Shown: positions 49,601 to 59,882, counted from the first letter of the stretch. The stretch: 64,000 bases of DNA from Haliclystus octoradiatus (GCA_916610825.1 OU744449.1:12159520-12223519); one strand, 5' to 3'. Made by a program: numbers and translations. Notes: generated by a model from the letters alone, not told the origin.

Positions 49601-51336
49601 GTTTGCAGTTCATGAAAACTTCATGAAACCATAAATCGCAGTTCTTGAACATTCAATAAAACTATTTTTAAATGAGTTTCATAAACCATTACAAAATTAC
49701 TCCATTGAGTGTTTTAATTTGAAGAGGTCCGTATTTTCATAGTGGAGGTATTATTAATATGATTCATAGTGTTCTTGAATTGTACACAAGGTTTGTGAAT
49801 GGTTTAGACAGACATTATCATGCATATTAAAGGTGTTTGTTGAATCTGATTTACTGAACATTGATTACAGGTCAAATGCTGTAATGATCTGAATCAAATT
49901 TGAAGCAATGCTTATAAATCTAATCCAATTCAAAACAACAAATTGAAATTAATCCAATTTGAAGCTTTTCAGGGCATCTTGTCAATATTTAGAAAATAAT
50001 TTAAAACTGTAACACTTCAAACGAATCAATAAATACCACTACAAATCTGATCTGATTCAAAGCCCTACATTTTCAATCCAACTCAATCAGATCGGATTGA
50101 AGTCGGATTTGTACATCTTTGATGCATACTCTTTCTTAAATGTCTTTGAAAAGTTCTGTCTGACCTAGTCTGCATGGCCATTTGGTTACTTAATAAGTAT
50201 ATCTGCCAATAACTCAATTTTTGGAAGTTTGGTCACCTTGGCATTATCATTTAAACACTATGAAATTGTCAACTAACTAGAAACACTTTCAGATACCCAA
50301 ATCCAAATTTTATAGTTTTAGTTATTAGCTATACTAGTTCATTATTAAAGTGACGTAAGCTCGCGTATGTGAGTGGACCACCATATTCAAAGAATAAATT
50401 CAGACATTTAAAGCCATGTTGCATTCATGGACAACTAACAATTTTAGTATTGCAATATTGCAAAAGATTGCCTGATAGGTTGACATTTACATATCTTAGC
50501 ATAAATCCTTTAAAATTGCTTCCAGATACCCTGTTATTTATGATCATTACTGTAGTTTAATTTTAATTTTCAATATGTTTATCATGTTATGAATAAATTA
50601 TGAAATTTGACATTCTAACTTCAATTTTAGTCGCCAAACTGTCACGAAGTAAAGACCGAGAAGATAGTCCTGCCAAATTACTTGATGATTTGTTTAATAA
50701 AACAAAGACAAAGCCTTGTATCTATTGGTTACCATTGACCAATCAACAGGTGTGTTACTCATTTCAAATTAGTTTTTTTGAATCAGGATTTTACGATGCC
50801 TCCTAGTTGTTTAATATAACCGTATTTACCACTGTTTGATGTGGAAACTATATTGAACCATCATTCCAAGTGTGCTTCATTACTTTTAATAAGTATTTGA
50901 ATATGACAGTAAAATCCGGCAATAACGGTTCCAGATTTAACGGCACTGTATTATGTGAATACGTTAAGCCAAAAAAGTATTAATAAATAGTTACCCCTAA
51001 CAACAGATTCTGCCAAAACCAGTAGAATGGTTTGTCTCCCTAGCGTGCTGTTATTGACGGATTCAGCTGTATTATTTTCAATTTATACCTGATTAAATGT
51101 CTTAACAGGTGAAAGATAAAGACAGCTCACGAGACGAAAGAAGGGAACAACGATTGACAGACAGGCGGGGGTCTGTAAATGAGAACCAGCCGCCTTTCAG
51201 AGATCAACCACCACAGCGCAATCGCTATGACAATGAACGGCGTCGTTCACCTCCACAACAAAGATTCCAAGCTCGAAGTTATCGCCAAAGATCAGTTTCG
51301 CCTGCTGGAAGACGAAATAGCTTTAGACGTAACTAA
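28691..51336 (+). CDS. ACIN1: Acinus, ASAP/exon-junction-complex splicing factor (thirteen exons)
   Basis: Exons 28691-28810, 29977-30022, 33423-34574, 35240-35373, 40702-40756, 42166-42251, 42730-42904, 43095-43220, 46275-46495, 47771-47878, 49449-49566, 50631-50749, 51109-51336 give 895 residues in one frame. Residues 1-40 are a SAP domain ([19 protein letters not shown]). About 56-430 is a Gln-rich region with a five-fold repeat ending [11 protein letters not shown] basic block (KRRWGSSTG) and the acinus signature [10 protein letters not shown] follow, then an acidic stretch. The RRM is at about 662-741 ([31 protein letters not shown]). The RNPS1/SAP18-binding motif is at about 794-815 ([21 protein letters not shown]), followed by an Arg-rich tail. 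Acinus with RNPS1 and SAP18 regulates splicing; in vertebrates it is a caspase substrate in chromatin condensation. Exon 4 has a TAGCAG tandem acceptor that adds or drops one Ala. Confidence 0.94.
29260..29525 (+). repeat. Dispersed GC-richer repeat, copy 1
   Basis: Shares GCAAATAATGGCAATCTCGA, CGAGATCTCGGGG, a CAGGGGCG block repeated twice and GCTGCCATGCTTTGCAGACC with an inverted copy at about 61730-62080. It is more GC-rich than the surroundings. Located in ACIN1 intron 1. Confidence 0.6.
32369..33246. mobile_element. Non-autonomous hAT element with 8-bp target duplication
   Basis: Terminal inverted repeats CAGGGTGGCACAAA and TTTGTGCCACCCTG are flanked on both sides by CCAGTATT (32361-32368 and 33247-33254). 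The 8-bp duplication and CAGGG ends are hAT hallmarks. It is 878 bp long with no transposase frame. It lies in ACIN1 intron 2 just before exon 3, and an open frame running from it into exon 3 is fortuitous. Confidence 0.88.
33568..34186 (+). repeat. PolyQ tracts and five-fold peptide repeat coding region in ACIN1
   Basis: Two CAG/CAA runs (about 33568-33597 and 33755-33783) encode Gln tracts. After them, five units spaced 78-93 bases apart start at 33818, 33899, 33977, 34070 and 34154. They encode [43 protein letters not shown] and [11 protein letters not shown]. Confidence 0.85.
36021..36380. repeat. Tandem repeat, 4 copies of 90 bp
   Basis: Four consecutive 90-base units each begin TGGCAACATATCATGCAATC and end near GGCATGATTCAACATTTT. 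Copies differ at only a few positions, mostly in the third and fourth units. Located in ACIN1 intron 4. There is no spacer variation, so this is not a CRISPR array. Confidence 0.95.
36563..37212. repeat. 11-bp minisatellite (GTTAAAATAAA)n
   Basis: About 58 units of GTTAAAATAAA run for about 650 bases with few variants (GCTAAAATAAA, ATTAAAATAAA, GTTAAAATGAA, one length change near 36990). Nearly every unit contains AATAAA in the sense of ACIN1 transcription. It lies in ACIN1 intron 4, between the 90-bp tandem repeat and the foldback element. Confidence 0.97.
37321..39433. mobile_element. 2.1-kb foldback DNA element with arms of about 270 bp
   Basis: The left arm (37321 to about 37590) and right arm (about 39165-39433) are inverted copies. 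The outermost 200 bases are about 95% alike by eye (CTTAAAGTGGGAATAAACCC, then GGATTGGATCTAGCTTTATG), and the inner part is more diverged. TTAA sits at both edges (37322-37325, 39429-39432), which would fit a piggyBac-type duplication but may simply be part of the repeat. No transposase frame was found inside. A three-copy 31-bp tandem repeat lies at 38611-38703. Confidence 0.85.
38611..38703. repeat. Tandem repeat, 3 copies of 31 bp
   Basis: The unit starts GTACAATTAATACTTTGCAG; copies start at 38611, 38642 and 38673. It is internal to the foldback element. Confidence 0.9.
39830..40450 (+). mobile_element. Penelope-like element, 3' part with GIY-YIG domain
   Basis: The frame around 39943-40125 contains [17 protein letters not shown], then [19 protein letters not shown], a Penelope-type GIY-YIG endonuclease segment. 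The downstream segment has ACTGATGATGGTATAATG and CACCGAAACTTTTTCAGC (40399-40443), matching the terminal region of other copies. It is broken. It starts about 400 bases after the foldback element in ACIN1 intron 4. Confidence 0.75.
40815..40982. mobile_element. TA-flanked MITE, copy C
   Basis: Same orientation as the copy at 11010. The right end is TATACAGGTTTAACTGTA; the left end is eroded (TCAGTCGCAAACGCTC). Located in ACIN1 intron 5. Confidence 0.65.
41170..42077. mobile_element. 908-bp non-autonomous DNA transposon, GGGGAGACCGGGGAGAC termini
   Basis: Terminal inverted repeats GGGGAGACCGGGGAGACTTG and CATGTCTCCCCGGTCTCCCC lie between TA dinucleotides (41168-41169, 42078-42079). Internal copies of the same motif (GGGGAGACTTGGGACA, TGGGGTGACATGG) occur near 41393-41425. 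No transposase frame. The superfamily is uncertain; TA duplication fits several. It ends 88 bases before ACIN1 exon 6. Confidence 0.85.
46781..47701. mobile_element. 921-bp non-autonomous hAT element with 8-bp target duplication
   Basis: The left end TAGAAGTGCACCGATTAAT and right end ATTAATCAGTGCACCTCTA are flanked by GTTATAGC (46773-46780 and 47702-47709). The interior near both ends is rich in inverted ATCGG/CCGAT motifs. No transposase frame. It fills much of ACIN1 intron 9 and ends about 60 bases before the next exon's acceptor. Confidence 0.92.
49230..49362. mobile_element. TA-flanked MITE, copy D
   Basis: Same orientation as the copy at 702: GTTGGTCTTTATATACAGG, then CAGATGACTGCTGTATAG and GACCGTTATAACATGCTTG. 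The left end is missing. Located in ACIN1 intron 10, about 85 bases before exon 11. Confidence 0.65.
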
Positions 51337-52794
51337 TTTCATTATTCTCAAATGATAAATGCCATTATAAGATATTGTATATATACAAACAAGATCATTT
51401 GTTTGTAGTAAGTTTTTAAACACCGCAAATGTGACCTTACCAATTATGGGCTCTTATTGCCTGCACAGGTATCGTGCAAGTTGAGTTATAATTATACGAA
51501 GATATGCTAAATATATACTAACTTGAATGCAGACATTTGCCCAGCAACCAGTAATGTATTTTCAACATTGGTTTTGTTTTGTTCTGATTAACAAGAAACT
51601 TAAACTGTTGTGATACTTTATTACCATCTTTACCTTTACCGGTGGCATAGTTAAAAGTAGATTATTTGAACCAGCAACAAGTTGGCCCCCCTACCTTTGA
51701 AATTTTGATCTAAACTATACTCAGAATCTTTCTCAGAATGATAATCAGTGGATGATCATTGATGATGAGCTATTTATTTTTCATGATCACCAATGATCAT
51801 CGACATGTCTTAGACAACTTGACAAATAGATAGCCCCCCAAAATTTTTTCCTGCCGCCTACAAAGCTGAAAATAGGCTTAACTAATGATCATGCGATGGT
51901 CATTCCTGATCAAGAAGTATAGTTTAGATCAAATTTCACAGATGGGGAAGGGGGCAGCTTGACAGAGATATGATTTGATTGGCATTGCCGCATTAGCAAG
52001 GCCAGTAGGAAAAGGTTTGTGAGAAAGCAAACGCCCACATGTGTCCACTTTGCTATTACGTAATTGTAAATTTCAATCCAAAGATTCCATGCCATGCCTA
52101 TTTGTATTAAAAAAGCAGTAACAGGTTTTGCACAGAACCATGATAGTAAACAAAGTCCTTCCAGGGATACATGGAACATTGTCATTTCTGCAATGGTAAC
52201 CCAGGTTCCAACATCTTCTGCAACTCATGATTATTTTTCAGAAATTTTCTAAACGAACGCTCCTGCAGATTGCACTTTGATTGTAAGATCGTCTTTGAAT
52301 TATTAGACATCAACGCCGATAAATCGCATGAAATAAGAACTAGGTCAGTTTTTACTCAGTTTCCGATTTACAGAGTCTACAAACAGGCTAGGGTATGTTC
52401 AATGCTCAATGCTCAATAACAATACTGTATTCATTTAGTAAGAAGATCATGTTGAAATTTAATATAAATAACAATACAAATCAGATTTAACAATATGATG
52501 TCTCATTGGAATAAAGTTTATATTGGTAGGCAAAAGATAATAGAAACTCGTCAGATTGTCAATCATTTTGTTGAGATTATTTGCAAATATGTCAATTTTG
52601 AACAACAAAGCAACAAAGATAGCTTTTAAGACATTTGTAAAATGTGGAAGTTTATTCGAACTAACAGGAAAAATATAACATCATGTTTGCATAAACATTT
52701 GAAATTATAGTATTATTTATTTTGACAGTTAAAACTGGCAAGATACAATCTTTATACATGAGTAATGGTAAATTAAACATAACTAAACAATGAC
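51337..52794. other. Convergent interval between ACIN1 and NDUFB9
   Basis: About 1.46 kb. It holds an ATGATCATTGATGATGAGC-type run of ATGATCA-rich sequence (51720-51920), a repeat copy at 52225-52345 shared with 55858-56020, and otherwise AT-rich sequence. The minus-strand frame at 51910-52185 shows no recognisable domain. Confidence 0.5.
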
Positions 52795-55691
52795 TCAATC
52801 TTTGCCATTTGCCCATTCCGTCATATCTTTATGCCATTTCTCTTCTTCAGGTAACATTTGTAATAACTAAAAATTTATTGAAAAAAACGTATGCAAATAT
52901 TTCCATTGACACAAAGATTTTTTATTTCAAACTTTAAGGCTACGTTTACACGAGAGCAAATACCCGGGTTTTCAAAAGTCTTTCAAAAGTTCAGATAGGT
53001 GATCAGTTTACAAAAGGCTAGATTTATCCTATTTTATCTAATTAAAACACTGTAACTCAAGTATTTCTTATCGGATTTTCGTTGAAATTGGATTTTTAAA
53101 CTTCTTCGATCATTCGATGCTGCAGCTCCAGATCGATATGTTTTTTTTATTTAAATCATTCAAAATGACTTTTGTTATTCATATCTAATTATATTCCAAG
53201 TGAATTGACACCGCTTTTGTAAATGATACATTTTAAATACATGTTATTCACAATTTTATCTTGTATAAACAGATTCATTGAATAGTTTTACTAAACTATA
53301 GTATTTTTTCCTAAAACAGAGTCAAGTGGTTGCCAATATTTACAGGCTGTATCGCCGCGAAATGAAAGTTGACTTTTGTAAACCCGGGTTTTACATAAAT
53401 CTCTGTTTAGACGACAGAAAGACCAGGGTTTTGCAAAGTCTGGCTTGAGGTTCCTAACCTTACTTTCAAAAGTCCTGATAGAGTCGCTAAGCGGACTAAT
53501 TTCCTCTCGGGTTTCCTGTTTACGTCTAGACGCGAGGGCGATCCAGACTAAATTTCACCTGGGTTTTGTAAATCCACTTGTTGTGTAAACTCAGCCTAAG
53601 TGTTAGAAAAGTCTGGATTCCGGGATCTATGATCCATGATTCCCAGTTCAAATGTGAGCTACATTGACCAAAAACCAGAAGTTTGTACTTTTTGTGAACA
53701 AATTTAGTAGGATTTCTTAGACAAGGGTGTTTTATGTAGCAAAGGTTAAAGTTAAATTTCAGGAAACTGGAAGGCAAAATCTTTTCTTTGACCCATGGTG
53801 TGATAAATATATAGAGATTTAGCAAAGAGTCACGCGTCCTTCTTGGTTAATTTAAATATCAGATTCTTGGAATTCAACAACCTGTGAAATTTGATAGTGA
53901 AAATGAAAGCCACCCATTGAACAAGTATACTTGAAATAGCTACAGTAGCCTATTTTCTTATGTTATGCAAAACAGTAACAAAATATCGAAGCCAGTCTAA
54001 ATCACAACTGAAAAACAGCGATTCTAATAATATCTAACTTAAATATCTTACTTTAAAACAGTGGAAAACTGGACCGCACACATACATAGATTTTGTATAG
54101 ATATGTAGACTATAGATGATTCAAGGTTCAGTTATGCTACTTCTAATGGTCATACACTTACACTAGGAGGTGGAGGTACATTTCTTTCAAACTTTGAACC
54201 GCCAGGTGACGTTGGAACTACAAAATATAGTTTGATTTCGAAATATGTTAAACATGTTAAAGGAGAATAGTCTAGCGCGAAATATGAAGTTTCTAATGCC
54301 AAGTCAGCTATGCCCACACCTTTTCTGCTTGAAAGGGATTCATTTTACCAAGAAACACGCGAGATACAAAGACACTTCGTAGTTGGAATAGCGTTTTTTG
54401 GTGAAAAAGGTTCAAACACCTGATAAGCACCAGTCACAAATGGAGGTGATATGTATTTTAAAAAAAGGTGCATGAAGTCCAGACAGAACGCCATGGAGGA
54501 TGATTGACACATTTTTGACGAAAGAAAGTAAAATCAACAACTCAAACCCTTGTATTTCATGTATTTCTTAATAAATTCCAAAAACTGGCCGTACTAGCCT
54601 ACAACATTTATGAACAGCTTATAATGAACTTATGAAGTTTATAACTGTTCATGGACTGTTTAATTTACTTCAAAGCACCATAAATCATAAAAATATAAAT
54701 TTTCGTTAGCCTTCCAAAACCTAAGATTCCAGGATTCCCACTTTTGCCTGACCCTGGCCATCTGAGTGGACCAGCCTGGCAAACATGTAAATCAGAGGTG
54801 TACATGAGTCCGAGTCAAACTCCGACTCCGGCAGGAGTATCTTCATTTCAACAGGAGCCGGACTGGAGTGAATTTTTTCCAGTCAGGAGCCGGAGTCTAG
54901 AATGCAATCCTGGTAATTTTTTAACGAGCATTGCAAAATTGAAAATTGTCTGGATAATTGTCAAAATTGAAAATTGGTTGCCTTGGCGACATATTTCAGT
55001 TGATGTTAATTTATTTTGTACTTTTCTGTGCTTGCTCAGTGTTGGGTTGATAAATAAATCCAATGTTGGACTTTTTACAGGAGTTTGTCTGAAATATTTT
55101 GAAACCGGACTTCATTAACTTCATTTTGAAACCGGACTTCATTAACTTCATTTTGAGAGCTGGACTCCGAGTCAGACGCTTAAACTATGAGGACTTTTTT
55201 CGGATTTGGAGTCCGAAATTTCTGACTCTGTACACCTCTGATGTAAATGCGCAATGGCCACTAGAACAATAGAGAACAACAGTAGATACATGTTGATCTC
55301 ACTCAAAGGTGTTGCATTTAGATTTAGAGGGGTGCTATTTTCTTACGTTACTTTCTGGACCTAAACTTGATAGTCCTTGCTTATCGTTCAAATAACGTAT
55401 CTAATATTTAATCATATATTTTAACGTGCACATAGTACCAACAAATTCGTTATACAACTTACAGATATATGGCATCGGGTGTTTTTTCATTTCGAATTCA
55501 GCCTCTCCTTCTTCAAGTAATTTTATCATCTTTCTTCTATCGTTAACATGTTGATTTTCATCGAACCTATCTCTAAGTACCATTGCCTCTTGCCGGTAAA
55601 TTTGCCTATCGATTGCCCATGATAATAAATGACGCAAAGATCGTTTATAAAGGCGAGTGACCCTTTGGACGTGAGACAGCTCGAACGCCAT
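52795..55691 (-). CDS. NDUFB9: NADH dehydrogenase 1 beta subcomplex subunit 9 (complex I B22, LYR protein), partly resolved
   Basis: Exon 1 is 55691-55463 (76 codons plus one base): MAFELSHVQRVTRLYKRSLR, with the LYR-type motif, then a helical stretch ending HPMPYI, matching human HQQKVLRLYKRALRHLESW and HPQPYI. Exon 2 is 54217-54162, giving FPTSPGGSKFERN (human FPDSPGGTSYER). A final exon candidate, 52866-52795, is in the right phase and ends LPEEEKWHKDMTEWANGKD. The conserved middle (WCLDDWHPSEKAMYPDYF in human) was not found, so one exon is missing from my reading, is very diverged, or the last exon belongs elsewhere. The protein is an accessory subunit of mitochondrial complex I that binds the acyl carrier protein through its LYR fold. 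It is head-to-head with 14-3-3. Confidence 0.78.
52938..53596. mobile_element. Harbinger-like MITE, 659 bp
   Basis: The left end GGCTACGTTTACACGAGAG and right end TTGTGTAAACTCAGCC are inverted and flanked by TAA (52935-52937 and 53597-53599), the 3-bp type of duplication made by PIF/Harbinger elements. Internal inverted blocks around ACCCGGGTTTT. No coding capacity. Located in an NDUFB9 intron. Confidence 0.7.
54793..55240. mobile_element. 448-bp non-autonomous hAT element with 8-bp target duplication
   Basis: Ends CAGAGGTGTACA and TGTACACCTCTG are flanked by ATGTAAAT (54785-54792 and 55241-55248). The interior is rich in GACTCCG/CGGAGTC motifs. An older inverted relative lies at about 58500-58825. 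The open frame across the element is not a gene. Located in NDUFB9 intron 1. Confidence 0.92.
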
Positions 55692-56314
55692 TTTAATTAG
55701 GCATTACTGACCCAAACGAAAGCGAGTCTCTCCAACATCAAGTCGAGACTTTCATGTTACGACGGTCAACGATTATACGACTTTCATCTCATCTGCGATT
55801 TGGCGGTAAACTCGTAAGTCAAACAGAGAGTAATTTCCAATGGTAATTATATATTAAATCTCATGATTAACTTAATGTTTTTATAAATTTTCCAAACAAT
55901 TGCTCCTGTCAGATAGGCCAAAGCAGATTAATTTCAATCGAAATTGATTATATCATTGAATTACTGTACTTTGATTTCAAGATCGTCTTTGAATTATCCG
56001 ATAAATCGCATATAAGAAGCTTATATATCTGCAAAACATTGACCCTGCAAATCAAAATTATAAATGCCGCTGGGTAAATGCATGATTTTATTATTATGAA
56101 TCGTACCATCGTACAGTACTACCAATACAGCGCCGCAGTGTAATTATTGTGATTGACGTATTGATGAATTGATGCACCCGCCTACCTGTGACGTAGTGGT
56201 GACTCCCTGACAGCTCCCGGATGATATTCTGACTGTTTATTGGTTAACATCATTGGGTAAACTAGAGTTGAGATGCCGACGTATCATACCGCGCTGTTCT
56301 GAAAATCGTTAGCA
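55692..56314. promoter_or_regulatory. Divergent promoter interval NDUFB9 / 14-3-3
   Basis: 623 bases separate the two start codons. An inverted CCAAT (ATTGG at about 56239) lies about 75 bases upstream of the 14-3-3 start. A repeat unit at 55858-56020 is shared with 52225-52345. No TATA box is supported. Confidence 0.5.
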
Positions 56315-57064
56315 ATGGCTTCCACAGTTGGAGAACTATGCCATATGGCAAAATTAGCTGAACAAGCTGAAAGATATGATGATATGGTCAAATACATGAA
56401 GCAGCTGACAGAAAAAGATCCAGCTTTGACCTCTGAACAGAGAAACTTGCTTTCGGTTGCATTCAAAAATGTTGTTGGAGCCCGTCGATCTGCATGGCGT
56501 GTCGTAAGCAGTTTGGAATCGAAAGCTCAGAGCAAAGAGCATATCTCTGCTTATCGCGAGGTAATCGAAAACGAATTAAGAGAACGATGCAACGATGTCT
56601 TAGCACTAATTGACGAATTCTTGTTGGCCAAATTAGACAAAGATAGAAACGATAAAGATGAAGCACAAGTTTTCTATTTGAAGATGAAAGGTGACTACTT
56701 CAGATATCTTGTCGAAGTAGCTCGAGATGATGACCGTGATAATCTTGCAACGAAATCACAAGAAGCTTACCAAGCAGCCCTTGATGCAGCCAAAGAAAAA
56801 CTCACAGCAACTCATCCAATCATGTTAGGTTTGGCATTAAATTTCTCTGTTTTCTATTATGAGATTATTGCTTCGCCAGAAAAGGCGTGCAAACTTGCGA
56901 AGACTGCTTTTGACGATGCAATGCTCCAACTTGACAAAGTCGAAGAAGATAGTTATAAGGATAGCACTTTAATTATGCAATTATTGAGGGATAATTTGAC
57001 ACTTTGGACTTCGGAGCAAGATCAAGACAATAACGGAGACGAAGAACAAGGTGGTCAAGAATAA
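56315..57064 (+). CDS. 14-3-3 family phosphoserine-binding protein, intronless coding region
   Basis: A single exon encodes 249 residues from [23 protein letters not shown] to a Gly/Glu-rich tail. It is intact: the phosphopeptide-binding residues K51, R58, R130 and Y131, and N176 in [12 protein letters not shown], are all present, as is [16 protein letters not shown]. 14-3-3 proteins are cytosolic dimers that bind phosphorylated Ser/Thr partners. Sequence is nearest the zeta/beta/theta group rather than epsilon. Most animal 14-3-3 genes have coding introns, so this may be a retained retrocopy, though no poly(A) remnant or flanking duplication is seen. A GTAAGT seven bases after the stop (57072) could open a 3' UTR intron. 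AATAAA lies at 57301. Confidence 0.95.
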   Translation: MASTVGELCHMAKLAEQAERYDDMVKYMKQLTEKDPALTSEQRNLLSVAFKNVVGARRSAWRVVSSLESKAQSKEHISAYREVIENELRERCNDVLALIDEFLLAKLDKDRNDKDEAQVFYLKMKGDYFRYLVEVARDDDRDNLATKSQEAYQAALDAAKEKLTATHPIMLGLALNFSVFYYEIIASPEKACKLAKTAFDDAMLQLDKVEEDSYKDSTLIMQLLRDNLTLWTSEQDQDNNGDEEQGGQE

Positions 57065-58500
57065 AAGTCTTGTAAGTTATATATCAATTGATTGATCATT
57101 GCAACCGATTTTTGAAAGGCTAACATTTTGAACAATATCAACAGTGTTTATTGCTAACACGACATTGCGAACACACAACAAGACATTCATCGCTAAATAT
57201 ATTAGATTCAACTATGTTAATCGTGTAACAGTTTATATACTCTGTTATCCCGTTAACAATATTATTAGTGCTGTATATTTATTGCAGACATGTAGTAATT
57301 AATAAAATATCGTTGAACTTTTGTCAGGAATTGATATACCCAATTTGTATTGATTCCATTGACCACTTTTTGACGTCCGTGGTAGCAACTAAATAACATG
57401 AAATTGTTAGTAAATTCAAGTCGAAAACTTTTACCCAAAAAGGGCATTGCAGTTAGATTGCAGTTTTGAGTGTAGCACATGTAGTATCTACGCATGCGTC
57501 GTGACCTTTTATTGTTCTAGAAACATCATAGCCATCATCACTTATTATAACCTGATAAACATACTTGTTTTTTTCACAGGACTGATAGAGATTATATAGT
57601 ACTATAGTTGATTTAAGATTGTCATCAGCGGATTATTTGTCTTCATCTCTTGATTACTCCATTCTCAAATATCTGTCTATTGTTTAACACATTTAATAAT
57701 GAAGTGGTCTACCATTTAGATAATGAAGACATATGTGTTTTGTTCATAACTCTTCAAGTTGAAGGCTTCAACTACATAGCTGAATATCGTAACAAGTAAA
57801 ATGTGTCCGAGCAAGTTGATAATTTTTATATCTTGAGAGCTGCGTCTATTTATTGGTGCTAATGCAGCTACCTGAACAAGTCTGCTTTGAATGTGCAATT
57901 AATTTAATATAAACAGATGAATGTGAGTGCAGGTTTGATTCAGCCCCATCAAATAGAATAACTGAACTAGCCGTCGGTCAGTGGCAGTTTCCTCTCACTC
58001 ACTGACATATGCCTGTTTTGCCGTTACCATTACTCTGTAAAATTATACTGAATGTAGATCATGTGTTATTGAATTGAGAGAGAATGTGTTTCTTGTGTGT
58101 TGATGTGTTTGCCCAGTTATTTTGATTTGGGGTTTAATTTGATTCCAGCTTGCAGATGATCTTAGTCTAAGGATTACTATGCAGGCAATACTATGCTTGA
58201 TACATTTAATACTCAAAAGCTCTCTCTTGCCCCTTATAGCCCGTATACAGTACTTATATATTTCATTTCACCACCCCTTCACTAACCTAATTATGCTCTT
58301 ATCATAGGAAAGTCAACTTATGCGAGAAACAAACCTGCTTGTGACCAGGGTCGCATATCAGGAGGGAAACCCCAAATAAGGTCTCAACGTTTTGTCCAAT
58401 TGCTGAATTATTCGTACCGTAAAAATGTATTCAGTAATGATTAGCTAAAAAGTTCAGCAATTTCAGGATTATTTGACCCAACTTATAACAACGGCAAATA
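57065..58500. other. 14-3-3 3' region, no further gene seen
   Basis: Contains the likely 3' UTR with AATAAA at 57301, then AT-rich sequence with no conserved frame or clear repeat. Confidence 0.5.
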
Positions 58501-58825
58501 GTGAGCTCAAGAAATTGACTCGAACTCCTGCTCCAAAATATTTCAGACAGACTCCTATATAGTATAAAAAGTCCGAAAATTGATTTATCTATCAACCCAA
58601 AATCAAGCAAACATAAATGAAATGTAGAAAATAAATAAATATAATCTGTAATATGTAGCCAACCCTTGAATCGAACCTCTATTTAGAATTATCTAAACAC
58701 TTTTCAAATTTGCAATTTTATTTAGAAATTACCAGGATTACATTCTAGGCTGTGACTCCTGCTCCTGCCTGGCAAAAAATACAGTCAGATTCCTGTTGAA
58801 ATGTGGATACTCCTGCACACGTCGC
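58500..58825 (-). mobile_element. Old inverted relative of the hAT element at 54793
   Basis: Read on the minus strand, blocks such as GGAGCAGGAGTCACAGCC and CTAGAATGTAATCCTGGTAA match the 54793-55240 element in order. The ends are eroded and no target duplication is visible. Confidence 0.6.
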
Positions 58826-59158
58826 TGTTGTATTGGATGTCGATTTACTAATTTTACTGTACTACAGTACTTAACCATTATCTCATGTCTAGAAGTGGCT
58901 CAACCAACCTTTTTTCCTTTCCTTCCAATCATAATTTTGATTTGAGCCCCTGTTTGTGACACCAACCAGCACCATGTACTGTATGTATTCCATAGCCAGC
59001 CGAATTGTCTATGTTTGTTTTGAAACTTTTCTCCACTTCTTTTGTTTACTTTTTTTCATTCTCTATTGATACTTTATATTGATACTATCTCCTTGTGCTT
59101 TACTTTGACTATCAGATTGTGATTTCAAATACTCTAGAACTATTCATTGTAATATTCC

Positions 59159-59283
59159 AAACTGATTAGAGTCAAAAACTATTTTTAAATGTGCAACTCT
59201 TGTCCTTAACACATGGAAATGAAAACAGCCTTGCAGTGGTTACATTTTAGACATTTTGAAATAGTTTTTGACTCTAATCAGTT
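59159..59283. repeat. Inverted-repeat element, about 125 bp
   Basis: The arms ACTGATTAGAGTCAAAAACT and AGTTTTTGACTCTAATCAGT are perfect inverses at the two ends of a 125-base stretch. MITE-like, with no coding capacity. Confidence 0.8.
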
Positions 59284-59712
59284 CAGATTATCATTATATA
59301 CAGTTTGTTGTAGTCTAGTAGTCTATTTCCACCGCACGTTGTGGACTGTTTGTGAATGGTGCATCTACATCGAATTTTTTGAATGTTCATCCGAACAAAA
59401 TGTTTACAGTGTATGGCTCTTTTATGACAACGTCTATAACAGCCTTGCTTTGGTTCATGAACAATGATTGACGGGAAGACAAAGCCATTCATGCAAAATG
59501 AAGATGACCCTGGTGGGGTTTTCCCTTCCATGTTCCAGATTGAAACATTTAAAGGGACTGATAAAGAAAGAATTTCCAGAAATTGTATGTCAAATATGTA
59601 AAACGTTTTATTTTTAAATTCAGAATACTTAGGGGGCTTATTCAATATTGATGATGGATTTGTCAAATTTGGTCCATGGTAAAGGCTCAACAAGACTTAT
59701 GCAGTCATTTAT

Positions 59713-59882
59713 AATACGGTTAAACCTGCTATAACAACCACCTCTATACAGCGGCCACCTGCCTAAAAAGGTCATCCTATCAATATCTAAGAGAAGTGTT
59801 CTATTGAATTAACCCTGCATATTGTGGTCAAATTATCTACATCTCGTAGCTGGCTATTATATTCTGGTTTGTTCCACTGTAT
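59713..59882. mobile_element. TA-flanked MITE, copy E
   Basis: Same orientation as the copy at 11010. Ends are TACGGTTAAACCTGCTATAA and TTCTGGTTTGTTCCACTGTA, both bordered by TA. Confidence 0.7.

Noticed and set aside
51910-52185. 91-residue minus-strand frame with hydrophobic stretches
   Set aside because: No homologue recognised and no supporting exon. It could be an old repeat.
54744-55118. 124-residue frame MPDPGHLSGPAW...
   Set aside because: It lies mostly inside the hAT element 54793-55240 and shows no conserved domain.
59283-59693. 136-residue minus-strand frame
   Set aside because: No recognisable domain, overlaps an opposite-strand frame and an inverted-repeat element edge, and has no splice or poly(A) context.
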